Positions 13,556-21,327 of a DNA stretch of 38,826 nucleotides are shown in pieces. The notes below the pieces were generated by a model. That model was not told the DNA's origin. It ran no database searches and saw nothing but the letters and a program-made list of their open reading frames with translations. The DNA is from JAPOQD01 sp964620555 (GTDB lineage Bacteria > Pseudomonadota > Gammaproteobacteria > Pseudomonadales > Halieaceae), in assembly GCA_964620555.1 (NCBI GenBank), contig CAZUGZ010000018.1, positions 1-38,826 on the forward strand, in the 5' to 3' direction. The position numbers and the translations under genes were made by a program. Positions within the stretch are counted from its first letter, which is position 1. Every line of letters begins with the position of its first letter.

Positions 13556-15093
13556 ACAATTTTCCCGAACTGGTCGACGGAAGCATGAAAATTGCTCTGG
13601 TCGACGCCGGCACGCAGCATTCCTATCGCGAAGTCAACGCACGCATTGAACGCTTTGCCACCGGCCTTCTCGCCGGCAACAGTGATCTGCAAGAGGAGCG
13701 CGTCGCCTGTCTACTCCCGGCAAGCCTTGACTACGTGACCGCGCTGCACGGCATCTGGCGCGCGGGCGGCATCGCGATTCCACTCGCTACCGCGGCGGCC
13801 GAAGCGGAACTCGAACACTGTCTGACCAATGCCGGGGTTACTCGCGTGGTTACCGGAGACGAGCACCAGGACCAGGTCAGACCGCTATGCGAACGCCTGT
13901 CGATAGAGCTGGCTTCGGCCGATCAATTGCTGGCTGACAGTACGGGGCGCCTGCCGGCAATCGGAGCCGGGCGGCGGGCCATGATTGTCTTCACCAGTGG
14001 TACCACCAGCAGACCGAAAGGCGTTGTCCTTACGCACAAGGCAATTCGCGCACAGATCACCACCCTGGTCAGCGCCTGGCAATGGAGCGGGGACGACGTC
14101 ATCCCGCTGTTCCTGCCGCTGCATCATATCCACGGCATAATCAACGTGCTGAGTTGCGCGCTCTGGTCCGGCGCCACGGTGCACCTGATGCCGAAGCTGG
14201 ATCTGCCGAAACTCTGCCGGCAGGTCGCCGCGGGGGTGTACAGCGTATTCATGGCGGTGCCCACGATCTACATCAGACTTCTGGACTATCTGGAAACCCT
14301 GGATGCCGACCAGGCAACGGCAGTCTGCGACGGCTTTGGCGCAATGCGATTGAACGTCTCGGGGTCCGCCGCCTGCCCGGTCACGGTATTTGACCACTGG
14401 CGGGCGCGCACCGGGCAGGTTTTGCTGGAACGCTACGGCATGACAGAGATCGGCATGGCGCTTTCCAACCCCTATGACGGTGACCGGCGCGCGGGGACTG
14501 TCGGCCAGGCGCTGCCGGGCGTGGAGGTCCAACTGTTCGATGAAGACGATCGTCCGATACGGGAAGAATCGACACCGGGGGAGATTCGCGTCAAAGGCGA
14601 CATGGTGTTCGAAGCGTACTGGAACGATGAGCAGGCGACCAACGAAAATTTCAGGGACGCGTGGTTCTGTTCGGGTGACATTGCGGTCATCGAAGACGGT
14701 TACTATCGCATCATGGGCCGGTCCTCGGTGGACATCATCAAATCCGGTGGTTACAAGTTGTCGGCATTGGAGATCGAGGGCGTACTTCTGACCCACGGGG
14801 ACATCGAAGAGGTAGCCGTGATCGGCGTCGAAGACCGCACCTGGGGAGAAGCAGTCGCGGCGGTCATTGCACTGCGCGATGGAGCCAGCCTCGATATCGC
14901 GGACCTGAAGCAATGGTGTGAAGGCCGCTTGTCCGCCTACAAAACCCCAAAGCAGATCAAAGTCCTGGACGCGCTGCCGCGCAACGCCATGGGCAAGGTC
15001 GTGAAGCCGGGCCTGGCGGAACTGCTCCAGGAGTCCGCGGAATCGGGATTCAATCCCCCCGGCGCGGCCACAACTGCGCCCGCAGCCAGTTGA
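13552..15093 (+). CDS. Malonyl-/methylmalonyl-CoA synthetase, ACSF3/MatB-like
   Basis: This 513-residue AMP-forming acyl-CoA ligase has P-loop FTSGTTSRPKG (147-157), the LPLHHIHGIINVL stretch, AVPTIYIRLLDYL, VSGSAACP, LERYGMTEIGMALS, and GRSSVDIIKSGGYKLSALEIE with a C-terminal PRNAMGKVVK carrying the catalytic lysine. The residues around these motifs resemble ACSF3/MatB enzymes, which activate malonate or methylmalonate, more than fatty-acyl ligases. The GTG start overlaps the modC stop (GTGA), so it appears to be in the mod operon, an unusual place. A methylmalonyl-CoA pathway lies 14 kb downstream. Its 3' end overlaps the convergent acyltransferase gene by 44 bp, giving a ~20-residue Ala/Pro-rich tail. 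Substrate assignment is inferred. Confidence 0.82.
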   Translation: MNNFPELVDGSMKIALVDAGTQHSYREVNARIERFATGLLAGNSDLQEERVACLLPASLDYVTALHGIWRAGGIAIPLATAAAEAELEHCLTNAGVTRVVTGDEHQDQVRPLCERLSIELASADQLLADSTGRLPAIGAGRRAMIVFTSGTTSRPKGVVLTHKAIRAQITTLVSAWQWSGDDVIPLFLPLHHIHGIINVLSCALWSGATVHLMPKLDLPKLCRQVAAGVYSVFMAVPTIYIRLLDYLETLDADQATAVCDGFGAMRLNVSGSAACPVTVFDHWRARTGQVLLERYGMTEIGMALSNPYDGDRRAGTVGQALPGVEVQLFDEDDRPIREESTPGEIRVKGDMVFEAYWNDEQATNENFRDAWFCSGDIAVIEDGYYRIMGRSSVDIIKSGGYKLSALEIEGVLLTHGDIEEVAVIGVEDRTWGEAVAAVIALRDGASLDIADLKQWCEGRLSAYKTPKQIKVLDALPRNAMGKVVKPGLAELLQESAESGFNPPGAATTAPAAS

Positions 15094-15772
15094 GGAAGCG
15101 ATTGTGGCGCAGTACTGAGCGGTCCACCTCATCGAAGAAGCGGTCGATCTGTTCGGGTTCGGCAAAATAATCCGCCCGCGTGCGAAAACCCCGATCCGGG
15201 TCCAGATGCCTTACCACCCGGGCCGGATTGCCCGCCACCACCACATTGGCCGGCACCTCCCTGCTGACCACCGCGTGCGCGGCCACCACGCTGTTGTCAC
15301 CGATCCCCACCCCCTTGAGCACCACGCTGTGGTCGCCCAGCCAGACATTGTTGCCGATGTGCACCGGCGCAATCTCCTCGTTTCGCTCGATACGGTCGTA
15401 GATGCCGTGCCAGTCGGAATCCGTGATGTACACGCCGTCGGCAATCATGACGCTGTCGCCGATGACAATTTCATCGCTGGCGCTGATGCGAACCCCGGGG
15501 CTGATCAGCACGTGATCTCCCACCCGGATGGAACCCGTGCCGGGCTGTCGCCCCCACACCCCCAGTTTCACCGGCTTGCTGCGCTCGCCGATGATGGTGA
15601 CGCCATTGCCGATGCGGATATTGGGTCCGCTGAACGACACATACCAGGGTTTCATGATGGTATGGTGTGAGCCCAGTTCATCCACCATGGGCCGCAGAAA
15701 ATGTTCCGCGTAGCGATGCCGGAACCGCAGATAGAGTTTCTTGAGCCAGTACGGCCGCAGGTCTTGACGCAT
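15050..15772 (-). CDS. Left-handed beta-helix (hexapeptide) acyltransferase
   Basis: This 240-residue protein has an N-terminal basic/aromatic segment and then hexapeptide repeats of the LbH fold: IRIGNGVTIIGE, IRVGDHVLISPGVRIS, IVIGDSVMIADGVYIT, and VHIGNNVWLGDHSVVLKGVGIGDNSVVAAHAVV, ending in VPANVVVAGNPARVV. It is expected to be a trimeric O- or N-acetyltransferase acting on a sugar or surface glycan with acetyl-CoA. A likely His is in TDSDWHGIYD. The acceptor is unknown. It converges on the MatB-like gene (44-bp overlap) and diverges from cysE, with only 60 bp for both promoters. Confidence 0.85.
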   Translation of the reverse strand: MRQDLRPYWLKKLYLRFRHRYAEHFLRPMVDELGSHHTIMKPWYVSFSGPNIRIGNGVTIIGERSKPVKLGVWGRQPGTGSIRVGDHVLISPGVRISASDEIVIGDSVMIADGVYITDSDWHGIYDRIERNEEIAPVHIGNNVWLGDHSVVLKGVGIGDNSVVAAHAVVSREVPANVVVAGNPARVVRHLDPDRGFRTRADYFAEPEQIDRFFDEVDRSVLRHNRFLNWLRAQLWPRRGD

Positions 15773-15832
15773 GCCTTATGATGGCAGCGCATCTGCACGA
15801 CGGCAAACCAGCATCACTGGAGGAGCCAGAAA

Positions 15833-16648
15833 ATGAACCAGTCCACCAGCGCAGACCCGGTTTGGGAAGCGATCCACCGCGAAGCCACCGCGGCGGCGGA
15901 CCACGAGCCGGTCCTCGCCAGCTTCCTCCATGCCACCATCCTCAACCACGAGAGCCTGGAATCGGCGCTCAGCTTTCACCTGGCCAACAAGCTGGACAGT
16001 CCCACCGCGTCCTCGCTGTTGTTGCGGGAGGTAATTGCCTCCGCCTTTGCCTCGTGCCCGGGCATCGGCCAATTCATTCGCAACGATCTGCTGGCGGTGC
16101 AGGAGAGGGATTCCGCCTGCGACAAGCTGTCCGTGCCGTTTCTCTATTTCAAGGGCTTTCACGCCCTGCAAACCCACCGGGTGGCCAACTGCCTGTGGAA
16201 CCAGGGACGGGAATTCCTGGCCCTGTTTCTGCAGAATCGCATGTCAGCGGAGTTCGCGGTGGACATTCACCCCGCAGCCAGCCTGGGGTCCGGCATCCTG
16301 CTGGATCATGCCACCGGGCTGGTGATCGGTGAAACCGCGGTGGTCGGCAACAATGTCTCCATTCTGCAATCGGTTACCCTCGGCGGCACCGGCAAGCAGC
16401 ACGGCGACCGCCATCCCAAGGTCGGCGATGGTGTGCTGATCAGTGCGGGAGCCAAGATTCTCGGCAATATCAAGGTCGGCGAGGGGGCGAAGGTCGGCGC
16501 CGGCAGCGTGGTGCTGCAGGAGGTGCCGCCACACACCACTGTGGCCGGAGTGCCGGCCAGGGTAGTAGGCACCCCGGGCTCGCAGCAGCCTGCCCTGGAA
16601 ATGGATCACAGTTTTCCGGATGGGGAGAATATTCCAGCCGACAACTGA
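15833..16648 (+). CDS. cysE: Serine O-acetyltransferase
   Basis: This 271-residue enzyme makes O-acetylserine from serine and acetyl-CoA, the committed step to cysteine. The N-terminal helical domain (VWEAIHREATAAADHEPVLASF) precedes an LbH domain with DIHPAASLGSGILLDHATGLVIGE; the catalytic Asp/His lie in HPAA and DHATG. VTLGGTGKQHGDRHPKVGDG is also diagnostic. The length matches the long gammaproteobacterial CysE. GGAGGAG lies just before the ATG. It diverges from an acyltransferase gene and converges on hemE. Feedback by cysteine at the C-terminus is usual in the family, and the tail here is Pro/Asp-rich. Confidence 0.96.
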   Translation: MNQSTSADPVWEAIHREATAAADHEPVLASFLHATILNHESLESALSFHLANKLDSPTASSLLLREVIASAFASCPGIGQFIRNDLLAVQERDSACDKLSVPFLYFKGFHALQTHRVANCLWNQGREFLALFLQNRMSAEFAVDIHPAASLGSGILLDHATGLVIGETAVVGNNVSILQSVTLGGTGKQHGDRHPKVGDGVLISAGAKILGNIKVGEGAKVGAGSVVLQEVPPHTTVAGVPARVVGTPGSQQPALEMDHSFPDGENIPADN

Positions 16649-16664
16649 CCCGGGAGAGGCGGCG

Positions 16665-16693
16665 CTGGATACCGGGTCGAGCCCGGCATGACG
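16665..16693. repeat. REP-like palindromic element between cysE and hemE
   Basis: The stretch contains CCGGG-TCGAG-CCCGG (16672-16686) followed by CATGACG. This is the form of small palindromic intergenic repeats (imperfect GC hairpin plus ATGACG) common in proteobacteria. A related copy lies at 17891-17934 on the other side of hemE. It lacks a T-run, so it is not an obvious terminator, although it lies between two convergent genes. Confidence 0.5.
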
Positions 16694-16715
16694 ATTGGTG
16701 AAGCTGCGGGTCAGC

Positions 16716-17813
16716 TCAAGGCGAACGGTTCCCGGCAGCAGCCTGCCGCGCCAGGTGGTAGCGGGGAGAATATTCCCCCACGGCCTCGATCATCGCGCTC
16801 ATATTTGCCAGCCTGGTCTGTGGACCGATGCCGTGTCCCAGGTTGAAAACGTGCCCCGGACCCTCGCCGTAACTGGCCAATACAGCCTGCACCTGGTGCC
16901 GAATGCGATCCGGTGTGCCATGCAACACCTGCGGGTCCAGGTTGCCCTGCAAAGCTACCCTGGCGCCCACCCGCCGCCTGGCCTCGGCCAGCGGAACAGT
17001 CCAGTCCAGGCCCAGCGCATCCGCGCCGGTGGCCGCCATCAATTCCAGCCACTGACCACCGTGGCGCGTGAACAGAATCAGCGGCACCCGGCGTCCCTGG
17101 TGTCGGCGCGGTACGGCGCCCACGATGCGCTGCAGGTAGGGCAGGGAAAACTCGCGGTAGGCAGCCGTGCTCAGCACGCCACCCCAGGTGTCGAATAGCT
17201 GCACCGCCTGGACCCCCGCCTCGATTTGACAGCGCAGGTAATCGCTCACCGAATCCGCCAGCACACCGAGGATGTGATGCAGCCATTCGGGCTGGTTGCG
17301 AGCCATGTCCCTGACCCTGGCAAAATCCTTGCTGGAACCGCCCTCCACCATATAGGTAGCCAGGGTCCAGGGACTGCCGGAGAAGCCGAGCAACGGCACG
17401 CTGCCGTTCAGTTCCCGGCGCACGCGTTGCACCGTCTCCAGCACATAGCCCAGGTCGGCGGCGGTATCGATCACCGACAGCGCCTCCACATCGGCGGCAG
17501 TGCGCAGCGGCTTGCGAAAACGGGGTCCCTCGCCGTCCTCAAAGTACAGGCCCAGGCCCATGGCATCGGGAATGGTGAGGATATCGGAAAAGAGGATGGC
17601 GGCATCCAGCGGAAACCGGCGCAGGGGTTGCAGGGTCACCTCGCAGGCCAGTTCCGGATTGGTACACAGGGCCATGAAGGAACCCGCCTGCCGGCGAATC
17701 TTCCGGTACTCCGGCAGATAGCGCCCGGCCTGACGCATCACCCACACCGGAGTTCGCTCTGTCGGCTGACGCAGGAGGGCGCGGAGCAGACAGTCATTCT
17801 TCAATTCGGTCAT
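16716..17813 (-). CDS. hemE: Uroporphyrinogen decarboxylase
   Basis: This 365-residue cytoplasmic enzyme removes four carboxyl groups from uroporphyrinogen III to give coproporphyrinogen III in heme synthesis. The start MTELKND and the motifs PVWVMRQAGRYLPEYR (active-site Arg R27, R31), AAILFSDILT (catalytic D77), GFSGSPWTLATYMVEGGSS, QLFDTWGG and HVFNLGHGI are diagnostic. The start at 17813 aligns with known HemE; an upstream in-frame ATG at 17837 would add eight residues. It is flanked by two REP-like elements and stands alone, convergent with cysE. Confidence 0.97.
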   Translation of the reverse strand: MTELKNDCLLRALLRQPTERTPVWVMRQAGRYLPEYRKIRRQAGSFMALCTNPELACEVTLQPLRRFPLDAAILFSDILTIPDAMGLGLYFEDGEGPRFRKPLRTAADVEALSVIDTAADLGYVLETVQRVRRELNGSVPLLGFSGSPWTLATYMVEGGSSKDFARVRDMARNQPEWLHHILGVLADSVSDYLRCQIEAGVQAVQLFDTWGGVLSTAAYREFSLPYLQRIVGAVPRRHQGRRVPLILFTRHGGQWLELMAATGADALGLDWTVPLAEARRRVGARVALQGNLDPQVLHGTPDRIRHQVQAVLASYGEGPGHVFNLGHGIGPQTRLANMSAMIEAVGEYSPRYHLARQAAAGNRSP

Positions 17814-17890
17814 GCCAGGGACCATGCCAGTGATCACGCGCCGGGGATTGTACGGGGTTATCGCCAGGATGTCCGCAGACCGGGTGAACC

Positions 17891-17934
17891 CGTCCCGGCT
17901 TGCGCCGGAATGACGAAAGAGGACCGGAATGACG
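17891..17934. repeat. REP-like palindromic element upstream of hemE
   Basis: CCGGCTTGCGCCGG (17895-17908) is a hairpin-forming palindrome followed by AATGACG. A partial second copy, CCGGAATGACGGG, lies at about 17924-17934. The form matches the element at 16665-16693. The 17814-18068 spacer shows no other gene. Confidence 0.5.
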
Positions 17935-18068
17935 GGTGGGAGGCCGCAGAGTCGGCCCTACCCGGATGCGTGGCGCCCGGGCAGGTCGCAGCGATGGGCT
18001 CCACGCGCCATTGGCGGTCGTCTCAGCGACGCTACCACCTGGCGGCGCTCCTCATCGCTAAGCAGGGT

Positions 18069-18629
18069 TCAGTGCCGCTTGCGACCCCTGGGATATTCAT
18101 CTCCGGTCAGTTTGCCGTCACCGTCCTTGTCCAGCGAAGTCAGGTGGGCGAGCTTTGCGGAAAGTTCTTCCTCGGTCAGGATACCGTCCCCATCCCGGTC
18201 CAACCGTGCAAAGTGGGAACGCTGGCCGACCCGGCGTGCGGCCTTGTGATAATCCGCGAGTTCTTCACGGGACAGTTCTCCACTGCCGTCCCGGTCCGCT
18301 TCTGCGAAGACCTGCTCACGCCACTTCGCTTTCGACCCGTCCTTTTTGCCGTGCTTGCTACACTTGCCCTTGCCCTTGCCCTTGTGCTTGCCCTTGCCTT
18401 TGCCCTTGCCATCGCCGGCGGCGCGGGCAGCATTGGCGAACTCCTCCTCGGTGACCCTGCCGTCGCCGTCGGAATCCGCAGCGGCGAAACGCCGGGCAGC
18501 TTTTTCCCGCCATTGTTCCAGGTCGATTGCGGCATCCCGGTGGGACTTTTTGCCGGCTTCGGCGAATGCAGCGGCAACGCTGCACAGAAGAAAGGTTACG
18601 ATGATCAGTTTGATTCGATGGTGCTTCAT
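18069..18629 (-). CDS. Secreted EF-hand calcium-binding protein with Lys/Gly repeat
   Basis: This 186-residue protein has a signal peptide (MKHHRIKLIIVTFLLCSVAA, cleavage near AFAEA), so it is periplasmic or secreted. Four EF-hand loops are visible: DSDGDGRVTEEE (52-63), DRDGSGELSREE (112-123), DRDGDGILTEEE (144-155) and DKDGDGKLTGDE (167-178), each with Asp at positions 1, 3 and 5 and Glu at 12. Between the first and second lies a Lys/Gly tract, KGKGKGKHKGKGKGK (75-89), followed by a single Cys. The start at 18629 gives the signal peptide and has GAGGAG upstream. The function is unknown; calcium sensing or buffering is likely. It is divergent from gor. Confidence 0.88.
   Translation of the reverse strand: MKHHRIKLIIVTFLLCSVAAAFAEAGKKSHRDAAIDLEQWREKAARRFAAADSDGDGRVTEEEFANAARAAGDGKGKGKGKHKGKGKGKCSKHGKKDGSKAKWREQVFAEADRDGSGELSREELADYHKAARRVGQRSHFARLDRDGDGILTEEELSAKLAHLTSLDKDGDGKLTGDEYPRGRKRH
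18364..18411. repeat. Hexanucleotide tandem repeat inside the EF-hand gene
   Basis: There are eight 6-bp units of TTGCCC (three slightly changed) on the plus strand. They encode alternating Gly-Lys on the minus strand (residues about 74-89). Because the unit is 6 bp, gain or loss of a unit would change protein length without shifting the frame. Confidence 0.85.
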
Positions 18630-18855
18630 GGCACGAACTCCTCGTCGGGTGTGTGGGTTTGTGTTGCTTATTGGCTTTTCGCTGAAGTGCATGTGGTATG
18701 ACCGCTCTTGCAGGTAATCGTTGCAAACAGATGCATGGATTGAGGAAAATGTAACCGATGCGGGTGAGCCTTGAGAATAACTTGCTACTGACTTCGCCTC
18801 GCTCGTGCCCGGCCCGGGTGTCTCGGCCGGGGCAGGCAGTATGCAGGAGCAATGT

Positions 18856-20217
18856 ATGGGCAACAAGGACTACGATCTGTTCGTGCTCGGGGCCGGTAGC
18901 GGCGGTGTTCGTGCCGCGCGGATGGCGGCCTCCTTCGGGGCGCGGGTGGCGGTGGCCGAGGACCGCTATATGGGCGGTACCTGCGTCAACGTCGGCTGCG
19001 TTCCCAAAAAGCTCTACGTCTACGCTTCCGAATTCGGCCCGGCGGTGGAGGATGCCCGGGGCTTCGGCTGGACCAGCGCCGGTTTCCAGTTCGATTGGGC
19101 CACCCTGCGGGACCACAAGAAACGGGAAATCAGCCGTCTCAACGGCATCTACCGGCAACTGCTGAAAGACGTGGAGGTGGACATTTTCGACGGCCGCGCC
19201 ACCATCCTCGGTCCCAACCGGGTAGCAGTGGACGGGGTCGACTACCGCGCCGACAAACTGCTGATCGCCACCGGTGGCTGGCCCTACGTGCCGCCGTTCC
19301 CGGGCAGCGAACTGGCGGTAAGCTCCAATGAAATCTTCGACCTGGAAGCATTTCCGCAGCGCCTGGTGATCGTCGGCGGCGGTTATATCGCCACCGAGTT
19401 CGCCGGCATCTTCAACGGGCTGGGTGCGCAGGTGACGCAGTTGTACCGGGGTGAACTGTTCCTGCGCGGCTTCGACCAGGATATCCGCCGTCACGCGGCC
19501 CGCGAAATTGCCAAGAGCGGTGTGGACCTGCGCTTCAGCAGCCAGGTGACCAGCATTGCCCGCAACGGCGGTGACGCCGGTGTGCTGGTCAGTACCGCGG
19601 ACGGCGACACCCTGGTCGCGGACACCGTGCTCTACGCCACCGGGCGCAAACCGCGCCTGCAGGGTCTGGGCCTGGAGAATACCGCCGTGCGGGTGAATGA
19701 GCGGGGCCACATTGTGGTAGGTCGGGACTACCAGACTGACCAGGCCGGCATCTTCGCACTCGGCGACGTGACCGGTGGTCTGGAACTGACGCCGGTGGCC
19801 CTGGCCGAAGGCATGGCCTTCGCCCGGCAGCAGTTCCAGCCTCCCACGGCCCCCATGGAATACGATTTCATTCCCAGCGCCGTGTTCTGCCAGCCCAACA
19901 TCGGCACGGTGGGATTTACCGAGGAGCAGGCACGGCAACAATTCGGCGAGATTCGCCTCTACCTGTCCGAATTCAAGCCAATGAAACACACCCTCAGCGG
20001 CCGCGATGAATACAGCTTCATGAAGTTGATCGTCGACGCGGCCAGCGACCGGGTCGTGGGCGCGCACATGGTGGGGGCCGAGGCCGGTGAAATCATGCAG
20101 GGGATCAGTATCGCCCTCAAGGCCGGCGCCACCAAAGCCACCTTTGACAGCACCATTGGCATACACCCCACCGCGGCCGAGGAACTGGTCACCATGCGCA
20201 CCCCCTGGACCGGCTGA
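18856..20217 (+). CDS. gor: Glutathione-disulfide reductase
   Basis: This 453-residue FAD enzyme regenerates glutathione with NADPH in the cytoplasm. The FAD motif is LGAGSGGVRAARMA (11-24), the redox-active disulfide GGTCVNVGCVPKK has C43 and C48, and the C-terminal GIHPTAAEE carries the catalytic His (about 437). The NADPH region GGGYIATEFAGIFNGLGAQV is followed by YRGELFLRGFD, where the two Arg mark NADPH preference, as in glutathione reductase and not lipoamide dehydrogenase. The ATG at 18856 has CAGGAG 6 nt upstream. The next gene starts at the last base of this stop (TGATG), so the two are translationally coupled. Confidence 0.96.
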   Translation: MGNKDYDLFVLGAGSGGVRAARMAASFGARVAVAEDRYMGGTCVNVGCVPKKLYVYASEFGPAVEDARGFGWTSAGFQFDWATLRDHKKREISRLNGIYRQLLKDVEVDIFDGRATILGPNRVAVDGVDYRADKLLIATGGWPYVPPFPGSELAVSSNEIFDLEAFPQRLVIVGGGYIATEFAGIFNGLGAQVTQLYRGELFLRGFDQDIRRHAAREIAKSGVDLRFSSQVTSIARNGGDAGVLVSTADGDTLVADTVLYATGRKPRLQGLGLENTAVRVNERGHIVVGRDYQTDQAGIFALGDVTGGLELTPVALAEGMAFARQQFQPPTAPMEYDFIPSAVFCQPNIGTVGFTEEQARQQFGEIRLYLSEFKPMKHTLSGRDEYSFMKLIVDAASDRVVGAHMVGAEAGEIMQGISIALKAGATKATFDSTIGIHPTAAEELVTMRTPWTG

Positions 20218-20975
20218 TGACGACGCTGCAACTGGCTATCCTGGCCCTGGCCGGGGTAGCCGCCGGTTTTCTCAACGTGATGGCCGGGGGCGGTTCCATG
20301 TTGACGGTTCCCATCATGCTGTTCCTGGGCGTCCCCGGCCCGGTTGCCAACGGCACCAATCGCATCGCCCTGTTGGCCCAGAACCTGACCGCTGTGATCA
20401 CCTTCTTCCGGCGCGGATTTGCCGACTTCAAACTCAGCCTGAGCCTGGCGGTCTGGTCCCTGCCCGGCGCCGTCGCCGGTGCCCTGCTGGGCACCCGCCT
20501 GGAGGGTGTCTGGTTCAACCGTACCCTGGCGGTGGTCATGCTCATCGTCATGCTCCTGATGGCCACGCGGCGCGGCGAGCAGCCCGCCATGACCAGTACC
20601 GCCAACCGGCCCACGCGCAGACAACTGCAGGCTGGTCAGGCGCTCATGCTGGCGGTGGGCTTTTGGGGTGGTTTCATTCAAATCGGCGTGGGCTTCCTGA
20701 TCATGCCGGTACTGCACCGGGTGATGGGTTTCGATCTCCTCCACACCAATATGCACAAGGTGTTTATCGTCGCCACCTATACCGTGGTGGCCCTGGTGAT
20801 ATTCGCGAGCCGGGTGGAAATCCTGTGGCTGGTGGGTCTGACCCTGGCGGTGGGCTACTCGATCGGAGCCTGGCTCGCCGCCAGGGTGCAGATCAGGCGC
20901 GGGGAGGGGCTGATTCGAGTAGTGCTGTACCTGGTGCTGACCGCTTTCGTCATCAGATTGCTGTGGTTTACCTGA
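20217..20975 (+). CDS. TauE/SafE-family anion permease
   Basis: This 252-residue inner-membrane protein has about eight hydrophobic segments. The TauE/SafE pattern is present: an N-terminal GFLNVMAGGGSMLTVPIML, then GVPGPVANGTNRIALL, and a repeated half with GGFIQIGVGFLIMPVL. Members are thought to move sulfite, sulfoacetate, taurine-derived or other organic anions. It overlaps gor by one base, hinting at a role in sulfur or thiol handling, but the substrate cannot be read from sequence. A short spacer and an assembly gap follow. Confidence 0.88.
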   Translation: MTTLQLAILALAGVAAGFLNVMAGGGSMLTVPIMLFLGVPGPVANGTNRIALLAQNLTAVITFFRRGFADFKLSLSLAVWSLPGAVAGALLGTRLEGVWFNRTLAVVMLIVMLLMATRRGEQPAMTSTANRPTRRQLQAGQALMLAVGFWGGFIQIGVGFLIMPVLHRVMGFDLLHTNMHKVFIVATYTVVALVIFASRVEILWLVGLTLAVGYSIGAWLAARVQIRRGEGLIRVVLYLVLTAFVIRLLWFT

Positions 20976-21015
20976 GCCTTGCCGAAGATTGGCGGCCCGT
21001 CAACGCCGGTTTCAT

Positions 21016-21070
21016 CACGCTCCCGTTGCAGGGGAACTTTATCCGCCCACAGCGTTCAATACCTGCTGCC
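21016..21070. repeat. 55-bp sequence, left copy flanking the gap
   Basis: It begins CACGCTCCCGTTGCAGGGGA and ends at the first N. It is identical to 21171-21225. Exactly 55 bp of identity at two contig ends is what a k=55 assembly graph would leave, so this is probably one sequence written twice and not a biological repeat. Confidence 0.9.
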
Positions 21071-21170
21071 NNNNNNNNNNNNNNNNNNNNNNNNNNNNNN
21101 NNNNNNNNNNNNNNNNNNNNNNNNNNNNNNNNNNNNNNNNNNNNNNNNNNNNNNNNNNNNNNNNNNNNNN

Positions 21171-21225
21171 CACGCTCCCGTTGCAGGGGAACTTTATCCG
21201 CCCACAGCGTTCAATACCTGCTGCC
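21171..21225. repeat. 55-bp sequence, right copy flanking the gap
   Basis: This is identical to 21016-21070 and begins at the first base after the N run. The following bases (CGGGTAACCG) are unique. Confidence 0.9.
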
Positions 21226-21327
21226 CGGGTAACCGCCCCGGTAATCCAGTGAAATACCTGTTGCCATCGCGCTCGCGATTCGCAAAATGAGCGCCTGGGA
21301 AAAATGGAGTTGTCGGAGTTGTTCTGA

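Larger units (their letters stand above)
20976..21327. other. Intergenic stretch with a 100-N assembly gap
   Basis: The stretch lies between tauE and the GldA-like gene. Positions 21071-21170 are N. Both sides of the gap carry the same 55 bp (see the repeat entries). Between the gap and 21327 there is no gene. A weak promoter-like pair, TTGCCA (21261-21266) and CAAAAT (21283-21288) with 16-bp spacing, could serve the ABC operon. Confidence 0.9.

Noticed and set aside
18364..18411. CRISPR-like repeat
   Set aside because: Units are 6 bp with no spacers and are part of a coding sequence for a Lys/Gly tract. No cas genes are present.
18806..18834. GC-rich hairpin (TGCCCGGCC / GGCCGGGGCA) upstream of gor as a terminator or riboswitch
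   Set aside because: The arms match only with a bulge, there is no T-run, and such GC hairpins are expected by chance at this base composition.
18358..20166. A 602-codon minus-strand open frame opposite glutathione reductase
   Set aside because: The plus strand encodes an unmistakable Gor with all active-site motifs; this is an antisense artefact of codon bias.
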